In this document: positions 1-10,400 of the stretch, piece by piece
Layout: each line of letters opens with the position of its first letter
Numbering within the stretch: the stretch's first letter is position 1
Assembly: GCF_017562075.2 (NCBI RefSeq)
Contig: NC_054082.1
Location: 61,052,906-61,116,905, forward strand
Direction of reading: 5' to 3'
From: Anopheles merus
Taxonomy: Eukaryota; Arthropoda; Insecta; Diptera; Culicidae
Length of the DNA: 64,000 bases
The notes under the pieces: model-generated
The model's database searches: none
The model's input: only the letters and a program-made list of their open reading frames with translations
Told to the model about the DNA's origin: nothing
Position numbers and translations under genes: made by a program

Positions 1-2
1 AT

Positions 3-1190
3 GCTAACCATATTCCCTTTGATGCACGATTCCCAATCATTCTGCCTCAGCAACATGCCATAACGTCATTACTCCTGGGCCACTATCACGAAAAATATGG
101 GCATGCTAATCGGGAAACCGTAGTGAATGAGGTTAGACAACGTCTCTATATTCCCTTTTTGAGAGCAGCCGTTGATAGAGCGATGAAAAACTGCCAACGC
201 TGTAAGGTAAAGAAATGTAAATCACAAAACCCACGAATGGCACAACTACCTGCGCAAAGACTTACCCCCTTCCTGCGTCCGTTCACGAATGTAGGAGTCG
301 ATTATCTGGGACCAATAGACATTACTAACTTGCGCCGCAACGAAAAGCGATATGTGGCTGTTTTCACCTGTCTAGTAACGAGGGCAGTCCACCTCGAAGT
401 AGCATATAGCCTATCGACTGAATCATGTATAATGGCCATCAGAAGATTCGTTTGCCGTAGAGGACCACCGACAGAGATTTTTTCCGATAACGGAACCAAT
501 TTCCAAGGCGCGAGTAACGAGCTAAAACGACAACTAAAGGAAGTTACTCTTACCTGCGCAGCCACCTTTACAGACACACACACTAAATGGAGCTTCAATC
601 CTCCATCGGCACCACACATGGGTGGGGTATGGGAACGGATAGTTCGTAGTGTGAAAGAGGGATTGAACGCGTTGGATGATGGAAGGAGGTTGAACGATGA
701 AATATTGATCACCGCGCTGACGGACGTCGAAAACTTGATTAACTCCCGACCTCTGACCTATATGCCTCAAACATCCGCGGATAATGAAGCGCTAACACCG
801 AACCATTTTATTTTAGGCAGCTCAACAGGAAGAAAAGAAACACTGCGAGTGATACCAGACCTAGCAAACGCCCTTAAGAGCAGCTACAAGCGAGCAATCG
901 TATTGTCCGAAGCAATGTGGGATAGGTGGCTGAAAGAATACGTCCCAACACTAAACCGCCGTACAAAGTGGCTTGAGCCGTGCAAGCCGCTTAAGCCGGG
1001 AGACTTGGTTTTTATCACGGAGGGACCGAGAAAAGAATGGATGCGAGCGATTGTTCAAGAAACGTTCCCGGGAACAGACGGTACAATAAGGCAAGCATTA
1101 ATACGCACAGCGTCAGGGAAGGAATTAAAACGTCCGGTAGTAAAGCTAGCACTAATAAACGTAGAAGTAGATAAGGAACAGTTAACATAA
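3..1190 (+). CDS. BEL/Pao retrotransposon pol, integrase part (5' cut by window edge)
   Basis: The frame is open from the window edge, so the true start lies outside. It reads as the integrase end of a BEL/Pao polyprotein, which inserts the cDNA copy into the host genome. An HHCC zinc-binding region comes first (GHYHEKYGH, then CQRC near 200). The DDE core follows: VDYLGP near 297, SDNGTNF near 485 and GGVWERI near 622. The last 100 residues match the C-terminal domain usual in BEL/Pao integrases (LKPGDLVFI, RGP-type tail). No frameshift or stop is seen to the TAA at 1188. The fragment at 14880-15434 belongs to the same family. The 3' LTR follows after 80 bp. Family call is firm; whether the whole element is intact cannot be judged. 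Confidence 0.9.
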   Translation, partial: ANHIPFDARFPIILPQQHAITSLLLGHYHEKYGHANRETVVNEVRQRLYIPFLRAAVDRAMKNCQRCKVKKCKSQNPRMAQLPAQRLTPFLRPFTNVGVDYLGPIDITNLRRNEKRYVAVFTCLVTRAVHLEVAYSLSTESCIMAIRRFVCRRGPPTEIFSDNGTNFQGASNELKRQLKEVTLTCAATFTDTHTKWSFNPPSAPHMGGVWERIVRSVKEGLNALDDGRRLNDEILITALTDVENLINSRPLTYMPQTSADNEALTPNHFILGSSTGRKETLRVIPDLANALKSSYKRAIVLSEAMWDRWLKEYVPTLNRRTKWLEPCKPLKPGDLVFITEGPRKEWMRAIVQETFPGTDGTIRQALIRTASGKELKRPVVKLALINVEVDKEQLT

Positions 1191-1272
1191 AGAACCACAA
1201 GCACAATATCCCTACACAGTAAATTAGTGAACAACAAGTACGTGCAAGCAGACGTGTTCACGGGGTGGGGAA

Positions 1273-1705
1273 TGTTAACACGAGGTCCCTAATTGACAGT
1301 CAAAGTTGTTATTGTTATTGTTGTTGTGGCGGTGACAGCTATTCGAACAGCATATTTTCGAATCATCCGTTCGAATGGCGCAAAGCTTTCGAAATGCTTC
1401 TAAAGTGAGACAGCCGTTGGATAGAAGAGCATAACCAGTTTGCGCATTAAAGGGACGAATCAGAAAATAGGTCGGCCGCGGTCAGCATAAGGGTCAACTG
1501 AGGTCGTTAAGAAAAAGGGACGCGCGCAAGCGTAAACAAAGTTAGTAGCAACATCAAGAGCAAAGGAGAAACTGCGGAAAACGTTTTTTAAAGTGTCGAA
1601 ATATAAAACAGTTCCCACTATTAAAAGGAAAATTTCGCCAAGAGTTTTATTTAAGCCCTTTACTAGATTGATCGTTGCAACAAAGGGCTTTTAACGGTAA
1701 TCACA
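1273..1705 (+). repeat. Probable 3' LTR of the BEL/Pao element
   Basis: A purine-rich tract (CGGGGTGGGGAA, 1261-1272) precedes TGTTAACACG at 1273, as a polypurine tract precedes a 3' LTR. The sequence runs to AATCACA at 1705, giving TG...CA ends and about 433 bp. The partner LTR lies outside the window, so the right boundary is inferred. Confidence 0.55.
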
Positions 1706-2343
1706 CGCGTTAATTCTGAGACAATCTGGCGTGACATGAAGGAATATAGTTGTCGAGTAAATTTTGCTTCAAATGCCACTTGTCATGCATTTAAACACAC
1801 TGCACTGGTTGATCTTATTTAATATCACTGATACTTTTGAACACCATTTTTCTTATTATTTTTAAAGCATTTTATGAAGCTTTCACTTGGGGTTTTAGCT
1901 AAAGTGACGCCACAAAATAATAAAGAAAATGTACCTGGTGCTTCTTGGCGTCGGCTGGTTCCTGGTTGGTTTTCCGCTTCCCATTCTCGCTCGCACTCCT
2001 CCATTATCGCCTGCCCAAGCTTGCTTAGCATACCACTTTTCCTAGCACGCTTCACGTTCTCCATTTTCAATTAAAACACTTGGAATAAACTCTTATTTTG
2101 TTAACTGAACTAACAATGTTTAACTTGACTTGGCCGACAACGATGCTGGAATGATGATGCCGGTTTGTTTACGTTCAAATTTTACCGACTGTCATTTTCG
2201 CTTTCGCTCTTTTATGTGCCTGTCTCTTTCTCTCCACACATCATCTGAACGGTTCGAAGTCACCATACCCCCTCGCTACCTGTATGTCGATATTTCCCAC
2301 CCCCGCTGTCCTAGATCTAGCTGTCAATTGTTACTTGTGCTGT
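1706..2343. other. Unassigned stretch with a short minus-strand ORF
   Basis: No recognisable gene. A minus-strand ORF of 81 codons (1825-2070) has a charged helical start (KRARKSGMLSKLGQAI) but matches no family I know. A plus-strand ORF over the same bases is probably its shadow. A spliced or captured exon cannot be excluded. Confidence 0.3.
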
Positions 2344-3765
2344 ATATGAATCAACGAATACGCCACAACACCCAATCAGCTGGCGGCGTAAGGCACGGGC
2401 AGAAGCTCAAGTAAGGCAAAGCAGGGTGAGGGAGGGAGAATAAGGGGACGAAAAAATGGTTGCCAATAATTTTAATTTTTTTACCGTTTTTTTTTTGCTC
2501 CGCCGCCAAAAATAGTTCGTCCATTTCGCCCACAGAGGGCGCTAAACCTGCGCAGGCCCGCGCAGCAATCGCTAAAGTTCCACGGGAGGAACGGGCCAAA
2601 ATCTGCGCTGACTAGCGCAGATTTTGGTACATTTCCTGTGCAGGAAACTGCTCGAATTTGCGCAGCGGGAGGCCTCGCTACATGAATCGAAAAGTCAAAA
2701 AGTTTCTGTCAAAAGGTGGGGGGGGGGGGGGGGCAGGCGAAAACTTTACTTCAAAAAGATTTCAGAGCTGAAACCTCATCCGAAATCTTTTGGACAGGAA
2801 CCCGTAAACTCAAAATGACCGCATTGTAGATGTGTAAAGGAAAAATAAGATCATTATCACAACTAAACAATTGTGTTGTCACGCGTACAACCCGGCAGTC
2901 AACCACTCTCTACATAATAAATGAGTATCTAGGATAAATGCACCTATAGTGGTGCTAGTACCAATAGTGGGGCCCTTTCCGTTTTAAGTTCGTAGGCTGA
3001 TTTCAACCTATCAGCTGTTTGCATTGTATAGCAGTTTCCGAGCAGCTATCTAAGTGGGTATAATATATAGGTGGGCTTATCCCAAGGTGTATAAATTTAG
3101 AAAGCTGATTTTTATCGCTTCTTCTTTTGAATGAAGATTTTAAGAGTGTTTTGAGTATTCGTCAAGCTTACAGAAAGCCTGTTTGAGCAAAAGTTTTCAC
3201 CCATCCTGTCAAAAAGTGATATTCAAATTTGGTCATAAAAACATGCTATGAGACTACCTGGACTACATACACTTTGATTCTAGATTTCATCACCAGATCT
3301 CTATAACGCACCTTGGGATGTAAACACCACCTTGTTTTGAAATTTTTCGAGCAGGTACTCGTAACTAATTCTAGCTTTGAGGCTTAAATAATCCAGACTG
3401 AAAATTGCAGGCTAGTTTTGTGTGTGGTTTTGTACGGAGTCCCGCTGCGCAAATTCGAGCAGTTTCCAGCGCAGGAAATGTACCAAAATCTGCGCTGGCC
3501 AGCAGCGATTCCTTCAGCGATTCCTGCGCAGGCCTGCGCAGGGTTAGCGCCATCTGTTGGCGAAATGGACGAACTATTTATGGCGGCGGAGCAAAAAAAA
3601 AAAAAACGGTCAAAAAATTTAAAATTATTGGCGCCCATTTTCTCGTCCGCTTCTTCCCCCTCCCTCACCATACCTTGCCTTACTTGCGCTTCTACCCGTG
3701 CCTTCCGCCGCCAGCTGATTGGCTGTCGCGGTGTATGGCGTTGATACTCATATGTGCATTGCGGT
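2344..3765. mobile_element. Foldback element with about 330-bp terminal inverted repeats
   Basis: The left arm (about 2344-2680) and right arm (about 3420-3765) are inverted copies, with the same order of landmarks read inward from each end. These are a CAATCAGCTGGCGGCG block, a gagggagg stretch, CAATAATTTTAA, a poly-A/T run, the block around ATAGTTCGTCCATTTCGCC, several CTGCGCAGG motifs, and CAAATTCGAGCAGTTTCC. The 740-bp centre has no coding potential and contains a G homopolymer near 2717. No transposase is present, so the element is non-autonomous. I could not fix the exact ends or a target duplication. It could also be two inverted MITE copies. Confidence 0.75.
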
Positions 3766-3819
3766 TGTGTATTGTTATTGGTGGATGTTAGCATTTATTA
3801 ATTTGTGCGTGACCTCAAG

Positions 3820-4020
3820 CCGGTCTCATGGTACAGTCGTCAACTCGTACGACTTAACAACATGCCCGTCATGGGTTCAAGCCCCAAATAGACCGTGCCG
3901 CCATACGTAGGACTGACTATCCTGCTATGGGGGAAATCAATAAGTCACTGAAAGCCAACCCCACAAGTGGGTTGGCAGGCCTTGACCGGCATCGGTTGTT
4001 GAGCCAAACAAGAAGAAGAA
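3820..4020 (+). mobile_element. tRNA-derived SINE, copy 1
   Basis: One of three copies in the window (others at 47392-47597 and 60034-60244), about 200 bp and clearly alike. It holds a pol III B-box-like GGTTCAAGCCCC near 3873, downstream of an A-box-like stretch, then a body with GACTGACTATCCTGCTATGG, and ends in an AAGAAGAAGAAG tail. An imperfect duplication (GTGACCTCAAG at 3809-3819, GTGACCTTGAG at 4023-4033) flanks it. It carries no ORF and would depend on LINE enzymes. Confidence 0.8.
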
Positions 4021-4113
4021 GTGTGACCTTGAGACGCTGTGGGAGAAGCTGGATTGGGATTCAAAGTGTTATCGGTGTATTGATGGTTTATTTTATTTCG
4101 TGCCGCTGCTGAT

Positions 4114-4427
4114 TGTAGGAGTTGAGAGGCGTAGAGCAGGAATTAAATATCCAAGTGTCGCGGAAAGGTCAGAAAATAGGAGACGGGAGGAAACAGTATT
4201 ACCTAACGGGCAGCGCATAGAAATTTGAAATAAGGCGAAAGACGGAGAGAGAGAGAGAGACCAAACAAAAGGAAAGAGACCGAGAGAGAAGCGAGCGAAA
4301 ACAAAAAAGCGCGGCATGCGGAATCTGACAGGAGGAGTTGAGTCAGTCTTGTGATTAATTGCGTAGAGGAAAGATCGGCAAGTGCAAACGAAAAATAAAA
4401 TTGTAAAAATGAGCGAAAATCACGACA
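4114..4427 (+). repeat. 5' LTR of the young Gypsy element
   Basis: Begins TGTAGGAG and ends CACGACA; it matches 10957-11270 over its full 314 bp as far as I can read. It contains an AGAGAGAGAG run near 4245, an AATAAA near 4392, and an ATG at 4409 that opens the predicted gag-pol frame. The upstream half must contain the promoter, but no clear TATA box was identified. Confidence 0.95.
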
Positions 4428-7400
4428 ATGGCGCATGTCGGTAAGTGATTTTTAAGAATATTGATGGAATACGCCCGTGAGTGTGTAATAAGTCCCCTGC
4501 GAGGGTAATAAGAAGTCCCCTGCGAGGGTATTAAGAAATCCCCTGTGAGGGTAATAAGAAGTCCCCTGTGAGGGTAATAAGAAGTCCCCTGCGAGGGTAA
4601 TAAGAAGTCCCCTGCGGGGGTACAAAAAAAAAATTATAAAAAAAAGTCCCCTGAGAGGGTAATAAGTCCCCTGCGAGGGTAATAAGAAATCCCCTGTGAG
4701 GGTAATAAAAAAAGTCCCCTGCGAGGGTAATAAGAAGTCCCCTGAGAGGGTAATAAGAAGTCACCTGGGAGGGTGATAAGAAGTCCCCTGTGAGGGTAAA
4801 AAGGAGTTTCTTGTGAGAATAGTAAGAAGAAAGTAACGCGTATCCAAGGAATGACAATCGATGGCGTGAGTTCTAGGTTTATTGTTCTCCATCTTCCGTG
4901 AGTCGAAACTTGTATGAGTGTGTGTGCGTACGAGCCATGTATATGCGCGTTTGTGTCGTACGTGCGCGTCTGTACATTTATATACATATATAATAACAAG
5001 TGGCACGTAGGGTTCAATTGTAATGAACAAATGCGTACCATCATATCACATGAACGATAAGAGAAAAAAGCGGAACAAAAAGCCCACACAGTCACACATA
5101 GCATCTTGATACCGTAGAGAAACGGCGTTGATTTCGATTATTCGTGTTTTCGGCCGCACTTAAGGCGGCGCTCTACCAGCAATCGAATACGACATCCGAC
5201 ACGAACAAACCCATATAATCATATGGAGGTGCACTGTCAAACACAAACCAACAAACAAGACAAACATGTCATATACCATACATTTTCACGTTCAATGTCG
5301 TGTTCCATTGGTGCTTAACCGTAGAGTTAAATCAAACCTACAAGAATTGAACCAAAAGTTATAGGGTTTTAAAGTTGACAACTTAAAGGTTAACAAGAGC
5401 CGCACACGTAACAAACAAAATCCTTAAGAGTTGGGCTTACTACCAGTGAGCTGGGAGGGTTCGAGCAGTTCACAAAATTAGGATTACTTAGTGACACAAT
5501 TTCTGATTTTTGCGTGTTTGCTATTTAAGGTTGGAGGATGTGCTAAGTGGAATATTTTTCATAGATTTTTATCCTCATGAAATTGTAGGTGGTATTTTTT
5601 TAAAGGACCATAGATGTGTCAATTATTACTGGCATTCCGTTTTTATCCTTATTTATATTTTTTACCATTTCCAAGTTTATGAATTATGAAATAATAATGT
5701 ATAAACAAATAAATAAATTAAAATAATTTAAAATTGTAATGATTATAATTAAATCAATACAATATTAAATAAATAACATTAGATTCACCCAATATTGGAC
5801 ACTTATCATACATCAATATTGCTAGACAATCTTGTAAAGTACAACGTTGAAATATTATACTCACTTAAATCAAGTAGCCGAACTTAGTAACATATAGGGC
5901 AAAATATAACATATACATTGCCAATATGATAGGTCCCAAATGAGTGGCACAACTATTCTCAGTGATGATTTTCATCAATTGCGGTGTTTTTTTTCTTTGG
6001 TGTACTGTTAAACATTGATTAATTCTTCTGTTTTATCCTTAAATAACCGTACGTTAATTATATTTTCAGTAGTAACAATATTTCGCACGCCGAAGCCTTA
6101 ACTATGTTGAAGGCATTAATGGCAGAGAAGCAGAGAAACCGGTTTCTCGAAGCACAGATAGAAGCAACACAAAAACGGCCTAGCCACAAGAACGGTTGGT
6201 TTGAAGAAGATTCTGACGCTCAGTCTCTGGAGCCTCTGCCATGTTTTACTTCAACAACACGTGAGGTTACCCCAAATCCACATGGAGAACTATCAACAAT
6301 GACGGCAATGTCCTTTGCAACCTTACAAATGTCAAGCTGCATCCCAAATCCAGGAGAAGAGGAAATTGATAGCAGTACGTTTCAAAGATGGAAAGGTCAG
6401 TTTGAAGCAGCTATGGATTTTGCTGGAATTTCAGATGAAACCATGAAAATGAATGCATTCAAAATGAAAGCTGGGTCCAAGCTTTTGGACATGTTGCTAA
6501 TGACACCTTCCGATAGTTCACTTAAAGATGAAAAAGAGTTCCCATATTCAAATGCAATAGAGCGATTGGAAAAATACTACTGTTCGCACGATTATGTATT
6601 TTTCCAAAGACAAAAACTCCGATCTTTGGTGCAGAACAAAAACGAATCCGACTCATCTTACGTGAAAAGAGTAATTGAATGCGCAAAAATCTGCAACTAT
6701 AAAAAAGATCAATTACTGGAGACAGTCGTCGACGTTACATCCACACACGCTACAAACGCAAAGGTGCGAGCAATCGGTAGAAAAGTTCTTCGAAAGAGCG
6801 GGTCACTTGTCGATTTTTTAGATCGTGTGCGTGCCTGCGAGATTGAAAGCATAAATGAAGAGACATTCGCTATAAAACATCAACCAAACAAAATAGGAGA
6901 AATAGCGGCTGTGTCTTATGGATCTCGCCCAATTGATTCGTACAGAAAAGGATACCAACACAGTAATTCGTATCGGCGGAGCTACTCGACCAGGCAACCG
7001 TCCAGCAGTTGGAACAAAGGAGAGTCATCACAACATACAACGGATCGTTTTTCTTCAAATCGTCGCGAGCGTTGTTGGAGATGCTCGGGAAATTATCATT
7101 TACCAGAGGATTGCCATGCAGCTAATAAAAGATGCCACAACTGCCAGGTCGTTGGCCACATCGAGAGAGCATGCCGGTTGATCCCGCAACACCTTGCAAA
7201 ACGACGGGCGACGGAAACAACCGAACCAGCCCAGACAACGAAAATTCGGAAAATTGCGGCTATCTCGGATAACAACTGTCTAGATGGGTCGGAACACAAA
7301 GAAGGAGCAACGAATTTTAACACCCAGCCTGAGGTCAGATAATTATCTGTTTTTCTATCACTAACACAAATTCTTAACATTCAAGTTAGAGCTCTAACAT

Positions 7401-10400
7401 ATCGTACAATACAACCATTAATAACGTTTACATAAACACTTCTTAAAAATATAAAGATATATAAATGGTACAGTGGAACTTAAGCAATATAAACATACAA
7501 ATAGTATTTAATTGTTTTCAGCCTTTTAATTGAAGTTTAGTCGAATTAATCACTTATTCAATTTTCGATTTTAGAAACATAAATCCAATGAATTGACAGA
7601 CTTGGAGTCAAACAAAATAAAGGAGCGAAGTGTTTTAATAAACACAATGGTACAAAAGGAGTATGACGAATGCTGCGTAGTAGGCTATTTGGCTGGAATG
7701 CCGATCAACTTTTTGATCGACTCCGGTGCAGACGTTAACACGATCGACAAGACCAACTTCGACTGCTTGATCGGAAGCAATCTCCGAAGAAACCTGCTAT
7801 ACAGTAAAAAAACAGGCACAGATAGACCATTAAAAGCTTACGGTGTACAAGATGAAATTCCGGTAATCGCATCCTTTGTGGCGGAATTATATATTTCCGA
7901 GGATCGACCTCGTCTTATGGAAAAATTCTACGTGATCCCAAACGCAAGAGCATTGCTTAGCAGAGGCACTGCGATAAGGTATAGCGTATTGCAATTAGGT
8001 ATGGAAGTACAAGTCCAGAACCGAGCAAAGAGTAACACTATAAATCTTCGGCCGGGTGAAATTTTAGCCGCGTTAAATGCGAGTGAATTCCCTAGATTCA
8101 AGGTCGCCCCCGTTATACTAAAATACGATAAGGAATTACCCCCGTCACGGAACGTCTTTACGAGCATACCCCCAGCGTTTAGAAACGAAACAGAAAGACG
8201 ACTAAAAGACTTACTGTCGGCTGGCATAATAGAGCGCGTAACGGAACAGATGGATAGGTCATTTTGTTCCTCACTATTGGTGGTCCCAAAAGGAAAATCG
8301 GATATCCGACTCGTGGTTGACCTCAGAGGCCCTAATAGAAATATAATAAGGACACCATTCAGAATGCCCACACTAGAAGCTATCCTAGCAAAACTCAATG
8401 GATCACGCTGGTTTTCGACAATAGACCTAACAAGCGCATTCTTTCACGTTGAGTTGCATGAATCTTGCCGACATTTAACGAACTTTTTCGCTGGAGACGG
8501 AACCTATAGGTTCAAGAGACTTCCGTTTGGCCTTTGCAACTCTCCGGATATTTTTCAAGAGATACTCGAAACTATCGTACTGGAAGGATGCAAGGGAACC
8601 ATCAATTATCTGGACGATATATTAGTGTACGGAAAGAGTAAAGAGGATCACGACGAGAATCTGCAAAAAGTTCTCCAGCGTCTGAGTGATCACAACGTCC
8701 AGCTTAACACCACTAAATGCATATTTGGGACAAAGGCTGTTAAATTTTTGGGTTTCAACCTATCCGGTGACGGGTGGAGGGTCGAAGACGACAAAAAGAA
8801 AGCTATAGAAAACGCACGTAGACCTGAAACGATTGCGGAGGTAAAAAGCTTTCTAGGGTTGATGAACTTTACCGAACGGTTCATTCCCAACAGAGCAGAT
8901 AAAACTACAAGGCTAAGATCTCTGGCTAAAGCAGATTGCTTTTACTGGGAGAAAGAAGACGAGGACGAATTTAACTACCTTAAAAAGGAAGCCCTAAACT
9001 CTATCACAAGACTCGGTTATTTCGATCACAAGGACGTCACTGAACTATTTGTAGATGCATCCCCAGTAGGCATTGGAGCAGTATTAGTTCAATTCTGTAA
9101 TAGCAGTAAACCACGAATAATTGCATGTGCGTCCAAAGCCCTTACATCCACCGAGCAGAAATACCCTCAAACGCAAAAGGAAGCGCTCGCAATCGTTTGG
9201 GGTGTTGAAAGATTCTCGTACTACCTCATTAACATTTTCTTTACAATAAGGACTGATTCGGAAGCGAACGAGTTTATTTTTAGTGGTTCACATCGTATGG
9301 GGAAACGAGCTATCACACGAGCAGAAGCATGGGCGCTGCGCCTTCTGCCATATCAGTTTAAAATAGATCGAGTTCCTGGACATTGCAACGTTGCCGACGC
9401 ATTGTCTAGATTAATTCACAGATCACAGATAGACGACCCATTCGACGAAAGTAACGATAAACACGTTCTGTACTCACTGGACGCGGGAAGTATGAGTATC
9501 TCGTGGGCCGAAATCCAAGAGGCTTCAGAGAAGGACGAAGAACTTTCCGGAGTAAGATCGGGGATTCGCATTGGAAAATGGCAAAAAAACCTCATACGAT
9601 ACGAGTCAGAGGCAAAAAACCTGAGAGTTCTAGGTCCGTTGGTATTCAAAAATGATTTAGTCGTGCTACCTTCCGCTCTTCGCCAAACAGCTCTCGAGGC
9701 CGCTCATCGGGGTCACATAGGATGTGGAGCAACAAAACGAATATTAAGAGAGTTTTTTTGGTGGCCTAACATGGCAAAAGAAGCAGTTAATTTTGTTAAT
9801 AGCTGCGAAACATGTATTTCTATTTCAAGAAAGAATCCGCCTATACCATTAGCAAGTCGCGAGCTACCGGACGGACCCTGGGAAATTCTGCAGATTGACT
9901 TCTTGTCTCTTCAAGGCTGTGGGACAGGGGAATTCTTGTTAGTTGTCGACACATATTCCCGTTACTTGCAAATTTCGGAAATGAGATCAACAGATGCCAA
10001 GAATACTAATTCTGCCTTATTTAAGCTCTTTTCAGTCTGGGGTTTACCCTTGATCATCCAGAGTGATAACGGACCACCATTTCAGAGCACAGAATTTATA
10101 GGATGCTGGGAAGATAAAGGGGTGAAAATTCGAAAATCCATTCCCTTGAGTGCTCAGTCAAATGGGTCCATCGAGAGACAGAACCAAGGCATAATTAAGG
10201 CGATGGCGGCGGCGAAACAAGAGGGAAGAAATTGGAGATCAGCGATGAACGAATACATACACGTGCATAACACACGAAGGCATCATTCTCGGCTAGGCGT
10301 CACCCCATTCGAGCTTCTAGTGGGCTGGCGCTACAGAGGAACTTTCCCTTGTTTATGGGACACTAAGGAAGCATTGGACCGAGTGACGGTACGCGAAGAT

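Noticed and set aside
4489..4800. CRISPR-like spacing of the repeats
   Set aside because: Units are contiguous with no unique spacers, and the genome is eukaryotic.
4531..5104. Minus-strand ORFs over the minisatellite (repeated LLITLTGDF-like units)
   Set aside because: They are translations of a non-coding tandem repeat; length and frame follow from the 23-bp unit.
5101..5200. Possible tRNA-like fold in the Gypsy leader (GTTTTCGGCCGC region)
   Set aside because: No A and B boxes in correct spacing and no cloverleaf could be drawn.
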